NCBI RefSeq assembly: GCF_900177765.1
Contig: NZ_FXWI01000001.1
Location: 806,001 to 870,000 of the forward strand
Direction of reading: 5' to 3'
DNA from: Agreia sp. VKM Ac-1783
GTDB taxonomy: Bacteria; Actinomycetota; Actinomycetes; Actinomycetales; Microbacteriaceae
DNA length: 64,000 bases
The translations under genes were made by a program, and so were the position numbers. The notes below the pieces were generated by a model. It did no database searches and was not told where the DNA came from. It saw only the letters and a program-made list of their open reading frames with translations. Shown in pieces: positions 1-8,332 of the stretch; the first letter of the stretch is position 1, and the number at the start of each line of letters is the position of its first letter.

Positions 1-1
1 G

Positions 2-1330
2 CAGGCGATCCTCCGCAGACACAGCTCCGCACCCGTCACGACGAACTTCATGGTCACCGCGCACATCCGCAATCAGGACTACTGGGCGTGGGCGCCACAC
101 ATGGACGTCGTCGCCAACGACCACTACCTCGACCACCGCCTGGGCGACCCGCGATCCGAACTGTCGTTCGCGGCGGATGCGACGCGCGGCCTGGCCGGCG
201 GCCGCCCCTGGATGCTCATGGAGCAGGCGACCTCGGCGGTCAACTGGCAGCCGCTCAACATCGCCAAAGCACCGGGCGAGATGATCCGCAACACTCTCAG
301 TCACGTCGCTCGTGGCGCAGACGGCATCAGCTTCTTCCAGTGGAGGGCGTCGCTGCAGGGGAGCGAGAAGTTCCACTCGGCGATGCTGCCGCACGCGGGA
401 ACGGACTCGGGCGTCTGGCGCGAGGTCGTCGAGCTCGGAGACATCCTCACCCGTCTTGCCGAGGTCACCGGCAGCGTCGTCGACGCCGAGGTGGCCATCG
501 TCTTCGACTGGCAGGCGTGGTGGGCCACCGACCTCGACTCGCATCCGTCGGTCGAGGTGCGCTACCTGGCACAGGTGCACGCGGCGTACAACGCTCTCCT
601 CGGCGCCGGTGTCACGGTCGACATTGTGGCGCCGGGCGCTTCGCTCGCCGCCTACAAGCTCGTCGTCGTTCCGAGCCTCTACAGCGTCACGGATGCCGCG
701 GCCCAGACTCTGGCCGACTATGTGGCGGCCGGCGGGCACACCGTGGTGACGTTCTTCAGCGGAATCGTGGACGAGCACGACCGGGTACGCCCAGGCGGTT
801 ATCCCGGAGCCTTCCGCGAGCTCCTCGGCGTGAGGAGCGAGGAATTCGTTCCCCTGCACGCATCCACGGTTCTCGAGCTGAGCGACGGGCAGAGCGCTCG
901 TCTGTGGTCGGAGCGCCTGCGGCTCGAGGGCGCAGAGGCGATCTCCGTCTTCGACAACGGCCCTGTCCCCGGAGTCCCTGCCGTCACGCGCAACTCGGTC
1001 GGCGGTGGAGTGGCGTGGTATCTCGCCACGGCCCTCGACGAGGCATCGCTCGCGGAGACGCTCATGCGTGCCGCCACCGAGGCGGGCGTTGCGGTACCCG
1101 TGGCGCACCCTGTCGGCGTGGAGATCGTGCGCCGGGTCGGAGCATCCGACAGCTGGGTGTTCATCATCAACCACACGGATGCCGCGTTCGAGTATCGAAC
1201 GCGTGGCACCGAGATTGTCACGGGCGCCGAGATCGGCACGCCCGCATCAGCTACGAACGAGACCGCGCAGAACGGCACGCTCGACGTGCCGGCCGGCGCG
1301 GTGCGCGTCGTGAGAGAGAGCAGGAACTAA
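2..1330 (+). CDS. GH42 beta-galactosidase, C-terminal part (gene begins before the window)
   Basis: Hydrolyses terminal beta-galactosides, probably in the cytoplasm. The frame is open from the left edge, so the start codon, most of the (beta/alpha)8 barrel and the acid/base Glu lie outside. Visible in order: PVTTNF near the edge, the probable nucleophile Glu in MLMEQ (codon 221-223), the barrel strand GISFFQWR, then the trimerisation domain (AIVFDWQAWW, GGHTVVTFFSGIVDE) and a small C-terminal beta domain. It ends 3 bases before the first permease gene, so it is the first visible member of a galactoside uptake and cleavage operon. Family assignment is firm; the exact substrate is inferred from the neighbouring alpha-galactosidase and transporter. 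Confidence 0.93.
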   Translation, partial: QAILRRHSSAPVTTNFMVTAHIRNQDYWAWAPHMDVVANDHYLDHRLGDPRSELSFAADATRGLAGGRPWMLMEQATSAVNWQPLNIAKAPGEMIRNTLSHVARGADGISFFQWRASLQGSEKFHSAMLPHAGTDSGVWREVVELGDILTRLAEVTGSVVDAEVAIVFDWQAWWATDLDSHPSVEVRYLAQVHAAYNALLGAGVTVDIVAPGASLAAYKLVVVPSLYSVTDAAAQTLADYVAAGGHTVVTFFSGIVDEHDRVRPGGYPGAFRELLGVRSEEFVPLHASTVLELSDGQSARLWSERLRLEGAEAISVFDNGPVPGVPAVTRNSVGGGVAWYLATALDEASLAETLMRAATEAGVAVPVAHPVGVEIVRRVGASDSWVFIINHTDAAFEYRTRGTEIVTGAEIGTPASATNETAQNGTLDVPAGAVRVVRESRN

Positions 1331-1333
1331 GAA

Positions 1334-2239
1334 GTGACGACCACCTCGGTGCCGCGGCTGAAAGCCCGCCGCACACCCGTCAAACACAAGAGGGCGATTG
1401 CGATCTTCCTCGCTCCCTTTGCTGTGCTGTTCGCTGCCTTCTACCTCTTGCCGATCGGCTGGGCGATTGGGCAGTCCCTGCTCGTCGTCGAGCGCGACGG
1501 CACCTTCGGCAAGCCGGTCGAGGTCTTCGGCGGGCTGACCCAGTACATCCTGGTGTTCCAGAACGAGGCGTTCTGGGCATCCGTCGGCCGGGTCGCGCTG
1601 TTCGGCGTGGTGCAGGTGCCGGTGATGCTCGGCTTCGCGCTCGTTCTCGCTCTGCTGCTCGACTCGCCGCTCGTGAAGGGCAAGAAGTTCTTCCGACTGG
1701 CCTTCTTCGTGCCCTACGCCGTGCCCGGCGTCATCGCCGCCATCATGTGGGGCTACCTGTATTCGCCGAACCTCTCTCCGTTCGCCGCTTTCACCTCTGG
1801 ATTCGACCTGCTGGCGCCCGAGACGGTGCTCTGGTCGATCGCGAACGTGGTCACCTGGGTCTACGTCGGCTACAACATGCTCATCATCTACTCGGCGCTG
1901 CTCGCTCTGCCGAGCGAGATCTTCGAGGCGGCCAGACTCGACGGCGCCAACCAGCTGCAGATCGCGCTGTCGATCAAGATCCCGCTCGTGATGCCGGCGA
2001 TCGTGCTCACCGCGATCTTCTCGATCATCGGAACGCTGCAGCTGCTCGCCGAGCCGCAGGTGTTCCGCAGCTTCACCTCGTCGGTGTCGAGCACGTTCAC
2101 GCCCAACATCGCCGTCTACACGACCTCGGCCGTTCCGAACGTGAGCCTTGCCGCAGCCATGTCGGTCGTGCTGGCGCTCGCCACCTTCATCATGTCGTTC
2201 GTCTTTCTCAAATTCACCCAGCGTAAGGGCGACCAGTGA
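1334..2239 (+). CDS. sugar ABC transporter permease, MalF type
   Basis: Inner-membrane permease of a carbohydrate ABC importer (CUT1 family), 301 residues with six predicted membrane segments starting at IAIFLAPFAVLFAAFYLLP. The EAA loop that docks the ATPase reads EIFEAARLDGANQLQIA at about residues 195-212. The start is GTG, 3 bases after the beta-galactosidase stop. The stop overlaps the next start as GTGA, so the two permeases are translationally coupled. No ATP-binding subunit is encoded nearby, so the importer probably uses a shared MsmK-like ATPase encoded elsewhere, as is known for this family. The substrate is inferred to be an alpha- or beta-galactoside. Confidence 0.93.
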   Translation: MTTTSVPRLKARRTPVKHKRAIAIFLAPFAVLFAAFYLLPIGWAIGQSLLVVERDGTFGKPVEVFGGLTQYILVFQNEAFWASVGRVALFGVVQVPVMLGFALVLALLLDSPLVKGKKFFRLAFFVPYAVPGVIAAIMWGYLYSPNLSPFAAFTSGFDLLAPETVLWSIANVVTWVYVGYNMLIIYSALLALPSEIFEAARLDGANQLQIALSIKIPLVMPAIVLTAIFSIIGTLQLLAEPQVFRSFTSSVSSTFTPNIAVYTTSAVPNVSLAAAMSVVLALATFIMSFVFLKFTQRKGDQ

Positions 2240-3099
2240 CCCAGATATCTGCCGGAGCTCCCAAAGAGAAGCTCGCCTCCCGCACCGCGGCGATGATCGT
2301 GATGGGCATCTCGACGCTCTACTTCCTGGTGCCCATCTGGTGGCTCTTCATCGGCTCGACCAAGTCGCGCGAGCAGTTCTCGAGCACGGCCGGCCTGTGG
2401 TTCGCCGACTTCAATCTGTTCACCAACATCGGCGACCTCTTCGCCTACAACGACGGCGTGTACCTGAAGTGGATGCTGAACAGCATCATCTACGCGAGCT
2501 TCGGCGCGCTGCTCGGAACGCTCTTCGCGGCGATGTGCGGCTATGCCCTGGCGAAGTACCGCTTTCCGGGTCGTGAACTGATCTTCAACACCGTTCTCGG
2601 TGGTGTCCTGGTTCCGGCCACCGCGCTCGCGCTGCCGCTGTTCCTCATCTTCAGCCAGTTCAACGCGACCAACACGTTCTGGTCGGTGTTCCTGCCGAGC
2701 ATCGTGAGCCCGTTCGGCGTCTACCTGGCTCGCATCTTCGCCGCGGCGAGCGTGCCGGACGAACTCCTCGAGGCCGCGCGTCTCGACGGCGCTGGCGAGG
2801 TGCGCACCTTCTTCTCGGTCTCACGCCGACTGATGACGCCGGCGCTGGTCACGATCTTCCTCTTCCAGTTCGTGGCCATCTGGAACAACTTCTTCCTGCC
2901 GCTCATCATGCTGCGCGACCAGACGCTGTTCCCCGTGACCCTCGGCCTCTACACCTGGAACTCGCAGGTCAACCAGATTCCCGAGATCCGCACCTTCGTC
3001 ATCATCGGGGCATTCCTGTCGATCATCCCGCTGATCATCGCCTTCCTCAGCCTCCAGCGCTTCTGGCGCGGAGGTCTGGGGGCCGGCAGCGTCAAGTAG
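2236..3099 (+). CDS. sugar ABC transporter permease, MalG type
   Basis: Second permease of the same CUT1 importer, 287 residues. An N-terminal membrane segment (STLYFLVPIWWLFIGS) is followed by five more. The EAA loop is ELLEAARLDGAGEVRTF at about residues 177-193, and the C-terminus FWRGGLGAGSVK is typical of MalG-like subunits. The GTG start lies inside the preceding stop (GTGA overlap). It pairs with the MalF-like protein as a heterodimer that receives the sugar from the downstream binding lipoprotein. Confidence 0.93.
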   Translation: MTQISAGAPKEKLASRTAAMIVMGISTLYFLVPIWWLFIGSTKSREQFSSTAGLWFADFNLFTNIGDLFAYNDGVYLKWMLNSIIYASFGALLGTLFAAMCGYALAKYRFPGRELIFNTVLGGVLVPATALALPLFLIFSQFNATNTFWSVFLPSIVSPFGVYLARIFAAASVPDELLEAARLDGAGEVRTFFSVSRRLMTPALVTIFLFQFVAIWNNFFLPLIMLRDQTLFPVTLGLYTWNSQVNQIPEIRTFVIIGAFLSIIPLIIAFLSLQRFWRGGLGAGSVK

Positions 3100-3155
3100 T
3101 CGCTGTCACCCGCACGACCCCTCACCACAGAACCGCACAGTCAAAGGAAGAGAAA

Positions 3156-4490
3156 ATGCATATCAAAAACAGCAAGCGCATCGTGGCGCTCGGTGTTCTC
3201 GCGGCTATCAGCCTCACGGGATGCGCCGCAGGCGGCAGCGGTGGAAGCGCCAGCGGCGACGCCGCCGCATGTGCTCCCAGCGACGGCAAGGTCGACCTGA
3301 CCTACACGTCGTGGATCCCCGGAATCGATAAGGTCGTCGACATCTGGAACAAGGAGAACCCCGACGTTCAGGTCACCGTTCAGACCGGCCCGAACGGCAA
3401 CGGCGGCACCTACAAGAACTTCTTCAACCAGCTGAGCGCCGGCAACGCGCCCGACCTCGGCCAGATCGAGTACGACGCCCTGCCGAACTTCCGCGTGCAG
3501 GACGGCCTCACCAACATCGCCTCGTGCAAGAACGTCACCGAGAGCAAGGACGACTTCATCGACTGGACCTGGAACCAGGTGACATTCGGCGAGAAGGACT
3601 CGGTCTACGCGATTCCGCAGGACACCGGCCCCATGGCCATGTACTACCGCAAGGACCTGTTCGAGAAGGCCGGCATCCCCGTGCCGACCACCTGGGACGA
3701 GTACGCAGCGGCAGCCAAGACCATCCGTTCGCAGGGCGGATACATCACCAACTTCCCGCAGAACGACGTGAACTGGTTCGCCGGTCTCGTCTGGCAGGCA
3801 GACGGTCGGTGGTTCTCGAACGAGGGCGACAAGTGGGACGTCACTCTGACGTCGCCCGAGTCCGAAAAGGTCGCCGACTACTGGCAGGGACTCATCTCGA
3901 CCGACCTCGTCTCCAAGGTTCCGGCCTGGACCGACGAGTGGAACAATGCCTACAACACGGGCAGCGACTGGACCTGGATCTCAGCCGTCTGGGGAGCCAA
4001 CTCGATCTCGAGCGGCGCCCCCGACACATCCGGCAACTGGGCCGTTGCGCCGATGCCGCAGTGGAAGGCTGGCGAGAACAAGGCCGGCAACTGGGGCGGT
4101 TCCTCGACCGCCGTGCTCAAGGGATCGAAGCACCCCTACGAGGCGGCGCAGTTCGCTCTCTGGCTCAACACCAGCGACGAGGCCCTCACGGCTCTGAACA
4201 AGGAAGCCAACCTGTACCCCGCGACGAAGGCCGGACTCAAGCTGCCCGTGCTCAGCGAGGGCGTCGACTTCTACGGCGGACAGAAGATCTACGACACGTT
4301 CGCGACCGCCGCGAACGAGACCAACTCGGACTTCGTCTGGGGCCCGACGATGACGCAGACCTACGGTGACGTCGCAGACGGCTTCGGCGAGGTGCTGGGT
4401 GGTAGCGGCACGCTGACCGACGCGCTGAAGACGGGTCAGAAGAAGACCATCGACGCACTCGACGCGGCTGCGATCCCCGTCAACAAGTGA
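3156..4490 (+). CDS. extracellular sugar-binding lipoprotein of the ABC importer
   Basis: Solute-binding protein, 444 residues, anchored by a lipobox: LTGC with Cys23 after a short hydrophobic signal sequence. The mature protein has the usual two-lobed family 1 architecture (SBP_bac_1), with aromatic residues such as NWFAGLVWQADGRWF and WGGSSTAVLKGSKHP that commonly stack on sugars. The ATG follows a good AAAGGAAGAG ribosome site. A 56-base gap separates it from the permeases, with no obvious terminator. It should deliver galactosides to the two permeases upstream, for cleavage by the flanking GH42 and GH36 enzymes. Confidence 0.93.
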   Translation: MHIKNSKRIVALGVLAAISLTGCAAGGSGGSASGDAAACAPSDGKVDLTYTSWIPGIDKVVDIWNKENPDVQVTVQTGPNGNGGTYKNFFNQLSAGNAPDLGQIEYDALPNFRVQDGLTNIASCKNVTESKDDFIDWTWNQVTFGEKDSVYAIPQDTGPMAMYYRKDLFEKAGIPVPTTWDEYAAAAKTIRSQGGYITNFPQNDVNWFAGLVWQADGRWFSNEGDKWDVTLTSPESEKVADYWQGLISTDLVSKVPAWTDEWNNAYNTGSDWTWISAVWGANSISSGAPDTSGNWAVAPMPQWKAGENKAGNWGGSSTAVLKGSKHPYEAAQFALWLNTSDEALTALNKEANLYPATKAGLKLPVLSEGVDFYGGQKIYDTFATAANETNSDFVWGPTMTQTYGDVADGFGEVLGGSGTLTDALKTGQKKTIDALDAAAIPVNK

Positions 4491-4503
4491 GCATGATCTA
4501 CAG

Positions 4504-6648
4504 GTGAACATGATTTACCACCTCCGTGCCGCGGGTACCAGCTTCGTGCTGGACGCCCGCGGCACGGCCGTGCCCGCCGTCATCCATTTCGGAGCCGATC
4601 TGGGCGAGCTCGACGATCGCGCCCTCGAGAATCTCGTCGAGGCGCAACAGCGTGCCGTCGGTCCGAGCTCCATCGACTCACCCCTGATCCAGAGGGTCGT
4701 GCCTCTCATGGCCGACGGTTGGTCGGGCAGACCCGGGCTCGCGGGCTATCACGAGGGCACGCAGATCTCAGCCCTCGGCGTGCAGCACACGGCCGCGCTC
4801 CGTATCAGGCAGGCCGAGCGCACCGACCAGAGCGTCACCCTCGTTCTCGAGAGCATCCCGCCCGCTCACGGCGAGGCGGATGCGACGGGGCTCGTCGTCG
4901 AGATCGACATCGAGTTGTCGACAGACGGGGTCTTGAGACAGCGGCTCAGCGTGCGCAACGAGGGATCGAGCGTCTACTCGCTGGCATCTCTCGACGCCAC
5001 TCTTCCGGTGCCCCCGCGGGCACGAGAGCTGCTCGACTTCACCGGCCGCTGGCCGCGCGAACGCCAGCCGCAGCGCCACGATCTGGGGCTGGGAACCTGG
5101 ACGAGGGACAGCAGACACGGCAGACCGGGTCACGACGCGGCTTTCCTCATGGTGGCGGGCACCCCGAACTTCGGTTTCCGGCACGGAGAGGTGTGGGGAT
5201 CTCATCTCGCCTGGAGCGGCGACCAGCGCCTATGGGCTGAGGCATCTGCGACAGGACACTCTCTCGTCGGTGCGGGGGAGCTGCTCGAACCGGGCGAGGT
5301 GCGCCTGGCGACGGGCGAGATCTATCACTCGCCGTGGCTCGTCTCGGCCTGGTCGAACAGCGGCCTCGACGGTCTGACGCGACGCCTGCACGGCTTCGTG
5401 CGCGCCCGACGCCAGCTCGGCGAACGCAAAGTCATGCTGAATACCTGGGAGGCCGTGTACTTCGACCACGACCTCGCGAAACTCACGAGGCTGGCCGAGA
5501 CTGCGGCCAGTGTGGGTGTCGAGCGCTTCGTGCTCGACGACGGCTGGATGAAGGGCCGCACCGACGACCGGCGCGCGCTCGGAGACTGGGTCGTCGACGC
5601 ATCCAAGTGGCCCGACGGCCTGCACCCCCTGATCGACAGGGTGCATGGCCTCGGAATGGACTTCGGTCTCTGGGTCGAGCCCGAGATGGTGAGCCTCGAC
5701 TCGGATGTATTCCGGACCCACCCCGACTGGGTGCTCTCAGCGGGCAACGCCGAGCTGCCCCAGCCGTGGCGCTTTCAGCAGGCGCTCGACCTGTCGAACC
5801 CGGATGCGTTCGCCCACGTGTATGGACAGCTCGCGGCCTTGCTCGACGAGTACCCGATCGCTTATCTCAAGTGGGATCAGAACCGCGATCTGCTCGGCGG
5901 CTCGGCACACCGTCAGACGCTCGCCTGCTACCGGCTCATGGACGCTCTCCGGCAGCAGTTTCCGACCGTGGAGATCGAATCGTGCTCGTCTGGTGGCGGC
6001 CGCGTCGACCTCGGAGTGCTGGAACGCACCGATCGGGTCTGGCCGAGCGACACCAACGATTCGCTCGAGCGCCAGTCGATCTACCGCTACACGGCGGGCC
6101 TCGTGCCGCCCGAGTTCCTGGGCGTGCACCTCGGGGCACCGACCGCGCACACCACGGGCCGCAGCCATGAGTTGAGTTTCCGCCTCGCGACGGCGCTGTT
6201 CGGCCACGCCGGCATCGAGTGGGACATCACCACGGCGAGCGAGCCGGAGCTCGACGCGATCCGCGCCTGGACCTCGTTCTACCGGGAGCAGCGGGCGCTC
6301 CTGCACTCGGGAGTCCTCGTGCGGGCCGATGACGTCGACCCGGCTCGTCAGGTGCACGCCATCGTCGCTCCGGATGCCTCGGCCGCGATCTTCGCGGTCG
6401 TCACGGTTGCCGCGACCCGCGATTCGGGTGTGGCGCCGGTGACCTTCCCCGGGCTCGATCCACAGCTCGTGTACCGCGTTCGTGCCGTGAAGCTCGGGGA
6501 GTGGCCCCGTGTCTTGCAGGATGCTCCGCCCGCGTGGTGGACTCACGGCGAGATCACCCTGCCCGGCCGCGTGCTCTCAGAACTCGGACTCACCATGCCG
6601 CTCCTGTTGCCCGAGCAGGCGCTCGTGCTGCATCTGGTGGCTGTCTGA
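4504..6648 (+). CDS. GH36 alpha-galactosidase
   Basis: Releases terminal alpha-1,6-galactose from oligosaccharides such as raffinose, melibiose or galactomannan fragments. 714 residues, full length for the GH36 single-subunit type: an N-terminal beta-supersandwich, a barrel with ERFVLDDGWMKGR and GLWVEPEMV, the nucleophile Asp458 in YLKWDQNR, the SCSSGGGRVDLG loop, and the acid/base Asp in WPSDTND at about residue 517. The start is GTG at 4504; an in-frame ATG at 4510 is the alternative. There is no signal peptide, so the enzyme acts on imported sugar. It is the last gene of the galactoside operon. Confidence 0.93.
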   Translation: MNMIYHLRAAGTSFVLDARGTAVPAVIHFGADLGELDDRALENLVEAQQRAVGPSSIDSPLIQRVVPLMADGWSGRPGLAGYHEGTQISALGVQHTAALRIRQAERTDQSVTLVLESIPPAHGEADATGLVVEIDIELSTDGVLRQRLSVRNEGSSVYSLASLDATLPVPPRARELLDFTGRWPRERQPQRHDLGLGTWTRDSRHGRPGHDAAFLMVAGTPNFGFRHGEVWGSHLAWSGDQRLWAEASATGHSLVGAGELLEPGEVRLATGEIYHSPWLVSAWSNSGLDGLTRRLHGFVRARRQLGERKVMLNTWEAVYFDHDLAKLTRLAETAASVGVERFVLDDGWMKGRTDDRRALGDWVVDASKWPDGLHPLIDRVHGLGMDFGLWVEPEMVSLDSDVFRTHPDWVLSAGNAELPQPWRFQQALDLSNPDAFAHVYGQLAALLDEYPIAYLKWDQNRDLLGGSAHRQTLACYRLMDALRQQFPTVEIESCSSGGGRVDLGVLERTDRVWPSDTNDSLERQSIYRYTAGLVPPEFLGVHLGAPTAHTTGRSHELSFRLATALFGHAGIEWDITTASEPELDAIRAWTSFYREQRALLHSGVLVRADDVDPARQVHAIVAPDASAAIFAVVTVAATRDSGVAPVTFPGLDPQLVYRVRAVKLGEWPRVLQDAPPAWWTHGEITLPGRVLSELGLTMPLLLPEQALVLHLVAV

Positions 6649-6714
6649 GCGTGCAGCTCGCGTCGGAGGGCGGGCCTGCCAGCGAATCAGCGCCGAACGC
6701 GGCATGCTGAAGGC

Positions 6715-7632
6715 ATGCAGCTCGCACGCGCGATAGACGACTTCGTGTCGTTCCTCGTCGGCGAGCGTGGCTACTCGCCGCACACGGTCCGGGCGTATCG
6801 CTCGGACCTCGCGGCGTTGGCCTCCTTCGCGGAGCAGAGAGCCATCGACGAAAGCGACGAAGTGACGCTCGAGGTGTACCGGGACTGGCTGTGGGCGGCC
6901 TCGCAGTCAGGGCTTTCGAAGGCCACGTTGGCGAGACGATCGGCGACGGCGAAGAGCTTCTCGGCCTGGCTCTCGCGGGGGAACGAGCAGACCGTAGACG
7001 CGGCAGCGCGGTTGCGGGCGCCCAAGCCCGATCGCAGCCTCCCGCGCGTTCTGTCGCGAGACGCGATGGACGGCGTGCTCGATTCCTTGGTGGCTCGAAC
7101 CCTCGATGGCGAACCGGTCGCGCTTCGCGACCTGGCCATCGTCGAGCTGCTCTACGCGTCGGCCCTGCGCGTCTCGGAACTCGTGGGCATCGATACGGGC
7201 GACCTCGACCTCGACCGACGCACCGTGCGTGTGCTGGGGAAAGGCAATAAGGAGAGGGTCGTTCCGTTCGGTCAGCCTGCCCATCTGGCGCTGGTCGACT
7301 ATCTGCAGCGCGGGCGGCCAGCGTTGGCGGCGCGGGCGAGCGGCGGCTCTCATTCGTCGGCCGTCTATCTGGGCGCGCGCGGCGCGCGGCTCGGCACCCG
7401 GTCGGTCTATGCGCTCGTCTCGAAGCTGCTCCTGGATGTTCCGGGCTCGGGACCCGAGGGACCTCACGCCTTCAGGCACACCGCGGCCACCCATCTTCTC
7501 GACGGCGGCGCAGACCTGCGCGCGGTGCAGGAGATGCTCGGTCACGCGAGCCTGGGAACGACCCAGATCTATACCCACGTGACGACCGAGAGGTTGCGTG
7601 AGACCTACCGTCAGGCGCACCCGCGGGCCTGA
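6715..7632 (+). CDS. xerC: tyrosine recombinase XerC
   Basis: Site-specific recombinase that with XerD resolves chromosome dimers at dif. 305 residues. An N-terminal core-binding (SAM-like) domain spans about 1-90. The catalytic domain has all six expected residues: Arg152, Lys176, His251, Arg254, His277 and nucleophile Tyr286 (QIYTHV). The location just before rpsB matches xerC in actinobacteria, which is why I prefer XerC to XerD; sequence alone cannot separate them with certainty. The start is ATG at 6715; no Shine-Dalgarno is evident. Its last 161 bases are overlapped on the other strand by the M23 peptidase frame. Confidence 0.88.
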   Translation: MQLARAIDDFVSFLVGERGYSPHTVRAYRSDLAALASFAEQRAIDESDEVTLEVYRDWLWAASQSGLSKATLARRSATAKSFSAWLSRGNEQTVDAAARLRAPKPDRSLPRVLSRDAMDGVLDSLVARTLDGEPVALRDLAIVELLYASALRVSELVGIDTGDLDLDRRTVRVLGKGNKERVVPFGQPAHLALVDYLQRGRPALAARASGGSHSSAVYLGARGARLGTRSVYALVSKLLLDVPGSGPEGPHAFRHTAATHLLDGGADLRAVQEMLGHASLGTTQIYTHVTTERLRETYRQAHPRA

Positions 7633-8200
7633 CCCGGCGCATCCGTCGCTCGACCCCGACCGCACCCCCGACGACGCCGAAGCCAGCGCCAGAGGTCGGC
7701 AGCAGGATCGCCCGTGGACGTGCCTCGAGCAGCAGAACAGGCGAGATGTAACGACCCGCGTGTCGAACGCCCAAATGCAGGCACGATTCGGCGCAGTGAC
7801 CAGACGACGAGACGGTGCCGATCTGCTGACCGCGTGTCACGTGATCACCCTTCTTCAGCGTGGTGTCGATGGGTTCGTAGCTCGAGATGAGATCACCGGG
7901 GTGCATGATCGACAGCACCGAACGATCGACCACGCGCCCGGCGAAGTGCACGGTTCCCGACTCGGGCGCGACGACGGCGTCGCCCGCCGACGCCCGGATG
8001 TCGATGCCTCGATGACCGGGGGAGTAGGTATCGACGGGCTGCTGCCACTCGCGGACGATGACGTGAGGCTCGCCTATGGGCCATGCCCACGCCGATTGAG
8101 CGGAGACCGTCAGCGGCATGCCGACACTCGAGACGACGAGAAGCGGCGCCAGGTGAAGGGCGATCCGCCCGACCGACAAGTGGATACCGGAGCGATGCAT
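7472..8200 (-). CDS. secreted M23 family metallopeptidase
   Basis: Putative cell-wall endopeptidase of the LytM/M23 type, 242 residues as read. Residues 1-35 form a signal peptide (hydrophobic ALHLAPLLVVSSVGMPL). The metallopeptidase core spans about 38-160, with His63 and Asp67 in HRGID, and His142 in ESCLHLGVR. The usual first His of the HxH motif is Cys140, as in many actinobacterial relatives. After the family core (LLLEARPRAIL) no stop appears, and residues 190-242 are simply the antisense of the xerC 3' end. That arginine-rich tail is probably not functional. Convergent with xerC. Start ATG at 8200. Confidence 0.8.
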   Translation of the reverse strand: MHRSGIHLSVGRIALHLAPLLVVSSVGMPLTVSAQSAWAWPIGEPHVIVREWQQPVDTYSPGHRGIDIRASAGDAVVAPESGTVHFAGRVVDRSVLSIMHPGDLISSYEPIDTTLKKGDHVTRGQQIGTVSSSGHCAESCLHLGVRHAGRYISPVLLLEARPRAILLPTSGAGFGVVGGAVGVERRMRRVRPAGAPDGRSHATSRSSRGYRSGSFPGSRDRASPAPRAGLRRRREDGWPRCA

Positions 8201-8332
8201 AGACGCCAGCCTGTCAAGGGGGAGGGCAGGGACAGGCAGGATGCCCCGAATGGGGGAGAGTTCGTGCCAAGATCGAAGTGTTAGGGACAGCGTCGTGATG
8301 CGCGCACTGTCGGTCACAAGAGGGAGCAGATC

